Source: an uncultured Pirellulales bacterium
GTDB lineage: Bacteria > Planctomycetota > Planctomycetia > Pirellulales > Lacipirellulaceae
Direction of reading: 5' to 3'
NCBI GenBank assembly: GCA_947258835.1
Contig: CAMYJY010000106.1
Location: forward strand, 1-7,047
Length of the DNA: 7,047 nt
Below the pieces are notes generated by a model. That model had not been told where the DNA came from and did no database searches. It worked only from the letters and a program-made list of their open reading frames with translations. Made by a program: the position numbers and the translations under genes. Shown in pieces: positions 1-6,061 of the stretch; the stretch's first letter is position 1; each line of letters opens with the position of its first letter.

Positions 1-677
1 CCAAGTGGTATGCCCTGGCCGAACAAGTTCCGGACGGCCCCACGACCCAATTGTTTCAGCAGCTAGCCCAACAGCACCGCATCGTGTTGGTGCTACCCGT
101 TTATGCAGAAGAGCTCCCAGGGCTCTACTACAACACGGCGGCGGTCATCGACGCGGACGGCAGCTATGTGGGAAAGTTTCGCAAGATGCACATTCCCCAC
201 TGTGCCCCGGGCTTTTGGGAAAAGTTCTATTTCCGTCCGGGGAATCTGGGCTATCCCGTGTTAGAGACCCAGGTCGGGAAGGTGGGGGTGTATCTGTGTT
301 ACGACCGACACTTTCCCGAGGGTGCCCGCTGTCTGGGCCTGGGCGGAGCGGAAATTGTCTTCAATCCTTCTGCCACGGTGGCGGGGCTCAGCGAGTATCT
401 CTGGAAACTCGAACAGCCGGCCCACGCAGTGGCCAACCAGTATTTTGTGGGAGCCGTCAACCGGCCCGGTACGGAAGCGCCCTGGCGGATGGGCGAGTTT
501 TACGGCCAAAGCTATTTTTGTGATCCGCGAGGTCAAATTCTGGAAATTGCTTCCCGCGACCAAGATGAAATTGTCCTGGCCGACATGGACCTCGATCTGA
601 TCCGTGAAGTACGCCACACCTGGCAATTTTTCCGAGACCGTCGCCCCGAGAGCTATGGCGAAGTCGTGGCGTTGTAA
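1..677 (+). CDS. Carbon-nitrogen hydrolase (nitrilase superfamily), beta-ureidopropionase-like, 5' end missing
   Basis: The frame is open from the left edge (first whole codon at 3), so the start and roughly 60-80 N-terminal residues lie outside. 224 codons remain, against about 290 for the family. Two members of the Glu-Lys-Cys catalytic triad are visible: the lysine in GKFRKMHIPH (visible residue 61) and the nucleophilic cysteine in VYLCYDRHFPEGAR (visible residue 99, bases 297-299). The catalytic glutamate should lie in the missing part. The segments FWEKFYFRPGNLGYP, FNPSATVAGLSEYLWKLEQP and FYGQSYFCDPRG are typical of beta-ureidopropionase/N-carbamoyl-amino-acid hydrolases, cytoplasmic enzymes that split N-carbamoyl-beta-alanine or similar amides to amine, CO2 and ammonia, for example in reductive pyrimidine breakdown. 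N-carbamoylputrescine amidase is a possible alternative. The superfamily is near certain; the substrate is inferred. It converges on the acyl-CoA dehydrogenase, and a hairpin begins 7 nt after its stop. Confidence 0.9.
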   Translation, partial: KWYALAEQVPDGPTTQLFQQLAQQHRIVLVLPVYAEELPGLYYNTAAVIDADGSYVGKFRKMHIPHCAPGFWEKFYFRPGNLGYPVLETQVGKVGVYLCYDRHFPEGARCLGLGGAEIVFNPSATVAGLSEYLWKLEQPAHAVANQYFVGAVNRPGTEAPWRMGEFYGQSYFCDPRGQILEIASRDQDEIVLADMDLDLIREVRHTWQFFRDRRPESYGEVVAL

Positions 678-683
678 AGCCTT

Positions 684-728
684 GCTACTAATTCCTCAGC
701 AAGCTTCGCTTGCTGAGGAATTAGTAGC
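684..728. terminator. Perfect 21-bp inverted repeat between convergent genes, probable bidirectional terminator
   Basis: Bases 684-704 are the exact reverse complement of 708-728, with the 3-nt loop TTC at 705-707. The stem is 21 bp without a mismatch. It starts 7 nt after the stop of the amidohydrolase. On the other strand it contains the last two sense codons and the TAA stop (723-721) of the acyl-CoA dehydrogenase. Its place between two converging genes fits a shared terminator. Neither strand has a clear U-run right after the stem, so a classical intrinsic terminator is not proven; it may also act as an mRNA 3'-end stabiliser. Confidence 0.7.
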
Positions 729-2634
729 GCATCAAAATCTCATCCGGGGAAAGCCCAGCGATACTGGAGAAGTTGCCTTCTGCAATCGTGCCCCCCAGCT
801 CCGTGATTTGCTTGAAATAGCGATTGCTGGGCCGCTGGCCAGTGTATTTTTGCCTCAGCTCCTGACAGATCACATCCGCCGCAGCGCGGACCAGTTCGTC
901 CGATTGCCGAGCACCATACAGCGCCGTGCAGAGGATCACGATCAGATCCTGGCAGCGGGCCGAAAGCTCCGCCATCCGGCATTGGCGATCGGCCAGCGAC
1001 AACTGAAACGTGCTCATCGTGTTGCTGATTTCCAAGGCCATTTTTTGCATCTTGGCACAAGCAAAGGCCGCATGGCCGCGCAATTCCTCCGGCATGGCCG
1101 GCAGGTTGCTCTGGGCGGTGGGCAGAAGTCTCTGCAAGACCCTCCACTTCAAATAAGGGTAGGCCACGCTTTTCAAGACCCAAGCATGCCTAGGATTCAA
1201 GGGGTTGGGCTTTTTGATTCCGGCAGCCGCCAGGGCCTTGCCCACCGGTTCAAAGTAAGCCTTGCCATGCTCTTTGACGAGTGATTTGAAAAAGGCCAGG
1301 CCCAGCATTTCCGCTTCGCCTTCGTAGATGCACGGCGCGAGATATTCATGAATATTGTCACCGAACATATGCCCATGCACAAACGATCGTCCACCATGCG
1401 TATTCATAAACAACTCGATGGACGCATGCTTTTGGGCCGCACTGCCAAAGATCTTGGCCACCACGCATTCCATCTCACCACGAAATCCGCGATCGATGAG
1501 TCCGGCGCACCAACCCGTCAGCGCGTCACAGGCCGTGATCAGGCCGGCCAGTTGCCCCAGCCTCCGCTGCACGAGCTCCCGCTTGGCGATCGCAGCGCTG
1601 TAAGTAACGCGGAAATTGGCCCAGGGGATCATGCTCGCCAGCATGGCCCGCATCGTACCGGCCGCGTTGGCACAGAGAGACACGCGCCCCAGGTTTAAGC
1701 CGTGATAAGCAATCGTCAGTCCATCACCGCGCTGGGGCACCAGGCGATTTGCTTGGGGGACGCGGAAGTCACGGAAGATGATGCCTTGATTGTGCGTGTG
1801 CTTCAATGCCCACAAACCGTATTTGCGCAACTGAAAATGTTCGTTCTCCTCCGGCGGCAGTTCCACCACCAGCACCGCGGGTTTGTCCTCAATCAGGCAC
1901 ACCAGCCCAATGGTCCGCCCCGGCACCACATTGGTGATAAACAGTTTCTCGCCATTCACGACATATTCGTCGCCGTCCAGTACCGCCTCGGTCCGCAGCT
2001 GAGTCAAATCGCTGCCGGCAGAAGGTTCGGTCAGCGCGAAAGCGCTTAGCCGGCTGCCATCGGCCAGCCCGGGCAGGAAGCGTTGTTTCTGCTCCGCATT
2101 GCCAAAAGTGCGGACCGGATCGACGGCACCGATACAACCGTGCACCGAGGCCAGCCCCGCCACCGTGGGATCGGCCATCGCCATCCGGGTCAAGAAGGGC
2201 GCAAACGACGCAAAAGGGGCTCCCGAACCGCCATATTCGTGATCGACCAACAAACCCCAGTACCCCGTAGTCGACAATTCTTGCAGCACCTCGTTGCTAA
2301 TTTTGCCGTCAGCATCCAGCAGGGTATTCGCTCCTCGATGTTGGTGCACCACGCCCACGGCTGCGTCCATGACCTGCTGCACGTCGTGGGGGGCCGTAAC
2401 ATCTTGGCTTTGAAACAGCTCCACCGGCACGCCACGATCCCACACGGCCCGATGCGCAGGACTGCTGGTCGTTTGATATTGGGGGGCAAAAAGGGCTTCG
2501 ACTTGGTCGTCGGCCGTATCGATGGCCCCCGTGCGACGGGCCTCATCGTCACTCTTGCCACCAAGTTTCAGGGCTGTTTCAGCAAAGGAGGCCTGTTGGC
2601 CATCGTCGTTCGACGGAGAATTTTTGGTTGCCAT
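721..2634 (-). CDS. Acyl-CoA dehydrogenase, long-chain (VLCAD/ACAD9-like) with C-terminal extra domain
   Basis: A 637-residue FAD flavoenzyme that introduces the trans-2 double bond into acyl-CoA, the first step of beta-oxidation. The N-terminal domain runs to about residue 195. The beta-domain opens with the family signature AFALTEPSAGSD (198-209), followed by NGEKLFITN (227-235). The C-terminal helical domain (about 305-450) ends with HEYLAPCIYEGEAEM; Glu438 in YEGE sits where MCAD-type enzymes carry their catalytic base. Residues 455-637 form an extra helical domain, so the length is near that of VLCAD/ACAD9 (about 600-650) and well above the about 380 of short/medium-chain enzymes. The first 55 residues are polar and look disordered. 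ATG at 2634 gives the full domain; no Shine-Dalgarno motif is seen before it. It is divergent from the aminopeptidase and has no co-directional partner here, so the electron acceptor genes lie elsewhere. Chain-length preference is inferred. Confidence 0.93.
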   Translation of the reverse strand: MATKNSPSNDDGQQASFAETALKLGGKSDDEARRTGAIDTADDQVEALFAPQYQTTSSPAHRAVWDRGVPVELFQSQDVTAPHDVQQVMDAAVGVVHQHRGANTLLDADGKISNEVLQELSTTGYWGLLVDHEYGGSGAPFASFAPFLTRMAMADPTVAGLASVHGCIGAVDPVRTFGNAEQKQRFLPGLADGSRLSAFALTEPSAGSDLTQLRTEAVLDGDEYVVNGEKLFITNVVPGRTIGLVCLIEDKPAVLVVELPPEENEHFQLRKYGLWALKHTHNQGIIFRDFRVPQANRLVPQRGDGLTIAYHGLNLGRVSLCANAAGTMRAMLASMIPWANFRVTYSAAIAKRELVQRRLGQLAGLITACDALTGWCAGLIDRGFRGEMECVVAKIFGSAAQKHASIELFMNTHGGRSFVHGHMFGDNIHEYLAPCIYEGEAEMLGLAFFKSLVKEHGKAYFEPVGKALAAAGIKKPNPLNPRHAWVLKSVAYPYLKWRVLQRLLPTAQSNLPAMPEELRGHAAFACAKMQKMALEISNTMSTFQLSLADRQCRMAELSARCQDLIVILCTALYGARQSDELVRAAADVICQELRQKYTGQRPSNRYFKQITELGGTIAEGNFSSIAGLSPDEILMRY

Positions 2635-2891
2635 GGTTGGGATGTTCTAGATCGGAGGGAGGGAGTCAGAAAACGGGCGAAAAACCAGCCAACAGCAGGA
2701 AGACTGCTGCCGGGACTCGTTGTGCCCTACCTAAATATACACCATCCTTGGTTTTCACGTAGATCACAACCACGTATTTTCGTAAGCTGCTCCAGGAAGC
2801 CACCCGCCCTCCCCGCCAGCGGAAAGGCTGACGTTATCTCCCACCCTTACCCGCTGGAACACGACTTGCACCTACCCACGGCCCCTGCCCT
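2635..2891. other. Divergent intergenic region between acyl-CoA dehydrogenase and aminopeptidase
   Basis: This 257-bp gap should hold the promoters of both divergent genes. I see an A/T-rich patch (CTAAATATA, 2731-2739), a small hairpin (CAGCAG 2693-2698 with CTGCTG 2704-2709, loop GAAGA) within the presumed dehydrogenase leader, and one copy of the 46-nt repeat at 2747-2792. No convincing -35/-10 pair or operator can be named. Bases 2793-2891 are C-rich with no Shine-Dalgarno in front of the aminopeptidase ATG. Confidence 0.5.
2747..2792 (+). repeat. Dispersed 46-nt repeat, copy A
   Basis: Bases 2747-2792 match 6126-6171 at 43 of 46 positions in the same orientation; the differences are at 2760, 2761 and 2782. 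The shared core GATCACAACCACGTATTTTC (2762-2781) is unbroken. Outside the block similarity drops quickly. This copy is non-coding and ends 99 nt before the aminopeptidase start codon. I do not recognise it as a named element. Confidence 0.85.
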
Positions 2892-4007
2892 ATGCCCGAT
2901 CCACGCCTGAACCAACTGGCCGATTTGCTCTTGGACCATAGCTGTGCTTTGCAATCTGGTGAAAAGATCCTGATTGAAGCCTTCGACCTGCCGGACCCCA
3001 CACTGGTCACGAAACTTGTGGAGGGTGCCAGCCACCGCGGAGCCGTGCCGCTAGTAAGCTGGAAAAACAATGCCATCTTGCGGTCGCTGTACCGCGGTGC
3101 CACGGTCTCCAGCATGCAACTGGCTGCCCGCTTTGAAAAGGAACGCATGCAGGCAGTGGATGCTTATGTTGGCATTCGAGGAGCGGCCAACAGCAGCCAG
3201 TTTGCCGACGTGGGCCAGGCGCGGATGGACCTCTTTCAAGAACATTGGTGGAAACCGGTGCATGGTTCGATTCGGGTTCCCCAAACCAAATGGGTGGTGC
3301 TTCGCTACCCTACCGATGCCTTCGCGCAGGCGGCCAACATGAGTACCGCCGCTTTCGAAGATTTTTACTTCGACGTCTGCACGACTGACTATGCGGCCAT
3401 GAAACGCGCCCAAGCGCCGCTGGTAGCGCGGCTGCAGGCCGCGGACCGTGTCAAGATTGTGGGCCCCGGGACGGAACTAGAGTTTTCCATCCATGGCATC
3501 CCGGCCATCCCCTGCCACGGCGAACGCAATATTCCTGATGGGGAAGTCTTCACGGCCCCCGTGCGCGATAGTATCCACGGTGTGATCCGCTTCAACACCC
3601 AATCCCGCTATCAGGGGACCGTTTTTAGCGATATCGAATTTGAATTTCAGGCCGGTCAGATCGTACGTGCTACGGCCAATGAGACGGAAAAAATTAACGC
3701 GATTCTCGACTCGGACGAGGGCGCGCGTTACTGCGGGGAGTGGTCCCTAGGCACCAACAACCATGTGCGTCACCCCATGCTGGACACGCTGTTTGATGAA
3801 AAGATTGGCGGCAGCATGCACCTCACGCCCGGCAGCGCTTACGAAGAAGCGGACAATGGCAACCGTAGCCGGATTCATTGGGATCTGGTGCTCATCCAGC
3901 GTCCCGATTATGGCGGCGGAGAAATCTGGTTGGACGATCAGTTGATTCGCCAAGATGGACGTTTCCTGCCCACCGACTTGCAAGATCTCAACCAGGGGCT
4001 GTTGTAA
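2892..4007 (+). CDS. Aminopeptidase, peptidase family M29 (AmpS/AmpT-like)
   Basis: A 371-residue cytoplasmic metallo-exopeptidase expected to release N-terminal residues from peptides using a two-metal centre. The N-terminal part starts with RLNQLADLLLDHSCALQSGE, the usual opening of the family, with EKILIEAFDL next. The C-terminal catalytic half carries all the M29 metal ligands in order: Glu218 in PDGEVFTAP, Glu283 in CGEWSLGTN, His310 in IGGSMHL, Tyr317 in GSAYEE, then the His329-x-Asp331 pair in IHWDLV. The length is close to the family norm (about 370-410). ATG at 2892 is chosen because the conserved N-terminus begins there; there is no Shine-Dalgarno motif upstream. The gene stands alone, with a 259-bp gap to the next. 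Family assignment is firm; the preferred peptide substrate cannot be read from the sequence. Confidence 0.93.
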   Translation: MPDPRLNQLADLLLDHSCALQSGEKILIEAFDLPDPTLVTKLVEGASHRGAVPLVSWKNNAILRSLYRGATVSSMQLAARFEKERMQAVDAYVGIRGAANSSQFADVGQARMDLFQEHWWKPVHGSIRVPQTKWVVLRYPTDAFAQAANMSTAAFEDFYFDVCTTDYAAMKRAQAPLVARLQAADRVKIVGPGTELEFSIHGIPAIPCHGERNIPDGEVFTAPVRDSIHGVIRFNTQSRYQGTVFSDIEFEFQAGQIVRATANETEKINAILDSDEGARYCGEWSLGTNNHVRHPMLDTLFDEKIGGSMHLTPGSAYEEADNGNRSRIHWDLVLIQRPDYGGGEIWLDDQLIRQDGRFLPTDLQDLNQGLL

Positions 4008-4081
4008 CCGGTAGCAGCTGCGGCCCAGTAAGTCTGATGCTTTCCCCGGGAGGAATTTTCGCCCGGATGCGCTTGGCAAAC

Positions 4082-4097
4082 TGTGAAATATTTCACG
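4082..4097 (+). promoter_or_regulatory. CRP/FNR-family operator-like palindrome, site 1
   Basis: TGTGAAATATTTCACG has half-sites TGTGA-N6-TCACG. Its inner 14 bases (4083-4096) are a perfect palindrome. It lies in the gap between the aminopeptidase and the CBS gene, centred about 177 bp before the CBS start. The match to the CRP-type consensus is seen in the sequence; binding by a CRP/FNR-family regulator is inferred. Confidence 0.5.
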
Positions 4098-4108
4098 CAC
4101 TCCCAACT

Positions 4109-4124
4109 TGTGAATCTTTTCACA
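4109..4124 (+). promoter_or_regulatory. CRP/FNR-family operator-like palindrome, site 2
   Basis: TGTGAATCTTTTCACA has both half-sites identical to the CRP consensus TGTGA-N6-TCACA. It lies 27 bp centre to centre after site 1 and is followed by a run of seven T (4128-4134). It is centred about 150 bp before the CBS start. No clear -35/-10 pair could be assigned downstream, so whether it activates or represses cannot be read. Confidence 0.55.
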
Positions 4125-4254
4125 CTCTTTTTTTGCCCACTCCTGTAGCTGCAACTAGCCGATCGATGATATCCTTACGATAGGCCTCAAAGACTTGGGC
4201 AACACCGGGTGTTTCTTTCGACTCACGTCAACGATTCCGCAAATCAATTTTGGT

Positions 4255-4258
4255 GGAG
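4255..4258 (+). promoter_or_regulatory. Ribosome binding site of the CBS protein
   Basis: GGAG inside GGTGGAG lies 8 nt before the ATG at 4267, good Shine-Dalgarno spacing. It favours the first of two adjacent ATG codons (4267 and 4270). Most other genes in the window lack such a site. Confidence 0.6.
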
Positions 4259-4266
4259 TTTGAATC

Positions 4267-4755
4267 ATGATGCATAAGACCCCCACTCAAATCACGGCGC
4301 GCGATTTCATGGTCCGCAAACTTGTCACCTTACCTCCCGAAATGGATGTCTTGGAGGCCGTGCAGCTGTTGCTGAAGAATCGTATCTCAGGAGCTCCCGT
4401 GGTCGATACCGACGGCCTGTACCTAGGTGTCTTTTCAGAAAAGTGTTCGATGCAGATCATCCTGGATGCGGCCTACGAGCAACTCCCCAGCAATCAGGTG
4501 CGGCTGTTCATGGATCGGGAAGCCCAAACCATCGCGGCCGACACCCATTTGCTCTCCATCGCCCAGGTCTTTCTCCTCACCCCCTACCGACGCCTGCCCG
4601 TTTTGGAAGAGGGTCGCTTGGTAGGCCAAGTCAGCCGGCGGGATGTGTTGCGGGCTTCCATGGGGCTGTTAAAACGTGCCCCCAACCACGAGAAAGGCTC
4701 CTCCCTGCTATATCTCAGTGCCCTCGTCGAGCGGAGCGAAGCCCCACTCGCCTAA
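4267..4755 (+). CDS. Stand-alone two-CBS-domain (Bateman module) protein
   Basis: 162 residues made almost entirely of a tandem CBS pair. CBS1 (about 10-65) starts TARDFMVRKLVTLPPEMDVLEA and holds the NRISGAPVVD strand plus LGVFSEKC. CBS2 (about 78-133) starts VRLFMDREAQTIAADT and holds YRRLPVLEEGRLVGQVSRRDVL. Such pairs dimerise and bind adenine nucleotides or related ligands in the cleft between the domains, acting as cytoplasmic energy or metabolite sensors. The family is recognised from these motifs. No catalytic or channel domain is fused, so the partner is unknown. It has a good ribosome binding site and a leader with two CRP-like operators, suggesting control by a cyclic-nucleotide or redox regulator (inferred). 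The PH-like protein gene follows after about 85 bp in the same direction and may be co-transcribed. Confidence 0.9.
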   Translation: MMHKTPTQITARDFMVRKLVTLPPEMDVLEAVQLLLKNRISGAPVVDTDGLYLGVFSEKCSMQIILDAAYEQLPSNQVRLFMDREAQTIAADTHLLSIAQVFLLTPYRRLPVLEEGRLVGQVSRRDVLRASMGLLKRAPNHEKGSSLLYLSALVERSEAPLA

Positions 4756-4840
4756 CGACCGCCCCCCCGGATAAAACGTTCGAAAAATGTCCCCTGCTGG
4801 TGTTGTCCCCCAACCGAAAACAGAAACAGAGGTCACCGTG

Positions 4841-5365
4841 ATGACGGTGTGGCCCTCACTGGCCGCTACGGCCTACGGGCGCTGGTGGGGGAGACGGTTT
4901 GCCAATCCGCTGGGCCTAACCCTCTGCGGGGTCCCCATCACCATCGGTCGCTTGATGGCCCTGGTGTCGATACCAGCAATTCTGCCGCTGTACTTTTACA
5001 TGCTCATCCCTAAACTGCCCTGCATCGTCTTTGGCATCCACAACGCGGGGTGTCGCCGCTATCGGCTGACCAATCGTCGTGTGTTGGTGGAACAGGCCTT
5101 TGGTGGCGGCGAGCAGCAGGGCGTGGCGCTGGATGGCTTCGATGCGGTGGAGGTGGAAGTCTTGCCGGGACAAGCCTGGTACCCGGCCGGGGATCTGGTG
5201 TTCTATCAAGGCCCGGCAGAAACCTTCCGCCTGTGCGGAGTACCGCATCCCGCGGCATTCCAGCAGACTTGCCTCAAGGTACAGCAGGGCTATGTAGGTG
5301 TCCTGCAAACCTGCAGTGCGTCGGGTTGTAACGAACGTGTTCTCGCTGCGGATCGACTTGATTAA
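4841..5365 (+). CDS. Small membrane-anchored protein with bacterial PH-like (DUF304/bPH2-type) domain
   Basis: From ATG 4841 the product is 174 residues. A hydrophobic stretch at about 31-57 (VPITIGRLMALVSIPAILPL and on) should span the membrane. Next comes YRLTNRRVLVEQAFGGGEQQ (74-93), the Y-x-LTNRR opening typical of bacterial PH domains, then LDGFDAVEVEVLPGQAW, the GDLVFYQG strand (118-124) and FRLCGVPHPAAF (129-140), where this family usually ends. The function of these domains is not known in general, and nothing here fixes a partner. I prefer ATG 4841 because AGAGG (4828-4832) lies 8 nt before it. An in-frame ATG at 4787 would add 18 polar residues without a ribosome binding site. The C-terminal tail (about 155-174) has two cysteines and no recognisable domain. 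Hairpins enclose its stop codon. Confidence 0.72.
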   Translation: MTVWPSLAATAYGRWWGRRFANPLGLTLCGVPITIGRLMALVSIPAILPLYFYMLIPKLPCIVFGIHNAGCRRYRLTNRRVLVEQAFGGGEQQGVALDGFDAVEVEVLPGQAWYPAGDLVFYQGPAETFRLCGVPHPAAFQQTCLKVQQGYVGVLQTCSASGCNERVLAADRLD

Positions 5366-5400
5366 GGTCGTCGCAGCGAATCTTCGTGCGCAGAAGATTC
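5344..5400 (+). terminator. Two successive hairpins at the end of the PH-like gene, possible terminator
   Basis: Hairpin 1: 5344-5350 pairs with 5372-5378 (7 bp, GC-rich), continued by 5354-5357 with 5367-5370 after a small internal loop; the TAA stop (5363-5365) lies in the 9-nt apical loop. Hairpin 2: GAATCTTC (5378-5385) pairs with GAAGATTC (5393-5400), 8 bp with loop GTGCGCA. No U-tract follows, so intrinsic termination is only a possibility; 3'-end protection would also fit. Confidence 0.4.
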
Positions 5401-5473
5401 ACGCCAGCCCAGAGAGCACGGAGAGCCGATAGATCCATGCGAGCAGCAACCGACAGGTTCGGTTCGCTGTTCT

Positions 5474-5479
5474 AGGAGA
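5474..5479 (+). promoter_or_regulatory. Ribosome binding site of the first thioredoxin-like gene
   Basis: AGGAGA ends 7 nt before the ATG at 5487. It is the clearest Shine-Dalgarno match in the window and fixes the start, which is also where the signal peptide begins. Confidence 0.7.
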
Positions 5480-5486
5480 AATCGGC

Positions 5487-6050
5487 ATGGAAAGACAAAG
5501 GTTTTTTGTTCACACGAGCATCGCACTGCTGGCCTTCGGTAGCCCTGCGGCAGCCCGCGCCGCGGAACCGGTTGTGAACTCGGACGGTGCCGGCTCGCGA
5601 GTGGCTGCCCAACAACCGGCAACCTCCGAGCAGGAAGCCCGGCACCCCACGCCAGGTATCCAGCGGCCGGAGGCGAGCAGCGGCAAACCACTTTTCCAGC
5701 ACACCACCTACCCCGCAGCCTGGCAGGCCGCCCAATCCTCCAACCGGCCCATCTTGATCTACGTAGGTATGCCCAATTGCCCCCACTGCGTGAAAATGAT
5801 GCAGCAAACCTACCACCGCCCGCACGTGGAGCGGATGATCGCCGGCTCGTTTGAAACCATCAAGGCCGGTCGTGATACGCACGCCACACTGGTGCAACGA
5901 CTGCACATCAAATGGTACCCCACCACCGTCTTGGTCAGCCCCAACAACAAAGTTCTGGATGTCATTGAGGGATTTGTCGACGCCCAGCGTTTCCAGCAGC
6001 GCCTCCAAACGGGCCTGGCATCAGCGGCTCCCACCAGCCATACGCGATAG
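5487..6050 (+). CDS. Secreted thioredoxin-fold protein, CPHC active site
   Basis: 187 residues. The N-terminus is a Sec signal peptide: basic start MERQR, hydrophobic core FFVHTSIALLAFGSPA, and an Ala-x-Ala cleavage site near ARA-AEP (about residue 25/26). A low-complexity linker rich in Ser, Ala, Pro and Gln runs to about 68. The thioredoxin-like domain (69-175) has PILIYVGMPNCPHCVKMM with the redox pair Cys98/Cys101 and the cis-proline loop WYPTTVLVSP (Pro145), then NKVLDVIEGFVDAQRF. The short fold with YP-T at the cis-Pro loop resembles the Thioredoxin_7/DUF255-like group. The protein probably acts outside the cytoplasmic membrane as a thiol-disulfide reductase or oxidase; direction and substrate are not visible. 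It is followed after 11 nt by a paralog, very likely the same operon. Confidence 0.88.
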   Translation: MERQRFFVHTSIALLAFGSPAAARAAEPVVNSDGAGSRVAAQQPATSEQEARHPTPGIQRPEASSGKPLFQHTTYPAAWQAAQSSNRPILIYVGMPNCPHCVKMMQQTYHRPHVERMIAGSFETIKAGRDTHATLVQRLHIKWYPTTVLVSPNNKVLDVIEGFVDAQRFQQRLQTGLASAAPTSHTR

Positions 6051-6061
6051 TAAAAATCACC

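Noticed and set aside
604..1284. A 226-codon plus-strand open frame antisense to the dehydrogenase C-terminus
   Set aside because: It overlaps two genes with clear family motifs and passes through the terminator hairpin; its translation shows no recognisable domain.
2753..2780. A sigma70-like promoter inside the repeat (TTTTCA, 16-nt spacer, TATTTT)
   Set aside because: Both boxes match the consensus at only 4 of 6 positions, no more than expected by chance, and promoter function would not explain 46 nt of conservation.
2083..2910. A 275-codon plus-strand open frame covering the dehydrogenase start, the divergent gap and the aminopeptidase start
   Set aside because: It is antisense to well-conserved acyl-CoA dehydrogenase sequence, has low-complexity basic composition, matches no family, and results from high GC content.
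4046..4066. A hairpin CCGGG/CCCGG after the aminopeptidase as its terminator
   Set aside because: It has only 5 bp around an 11-nt loop and no U-tract, too weak to call.
4787..4840. An upstream ATG start for the PH-like protein
   Set aside because: It has no ribosome binding site and adds 18 polar residues before the membrane segment; ATG 4841 has AGAGG at good spacing.
5472..6008. A 178-codon minus-strand open frame opposite the first thioredoxin-like gene
   Set aside because: It is a mirror of a gene with a signal peptide, a Shine-Dalgarno site and a CPHC motif; the translated product is unlike any family.
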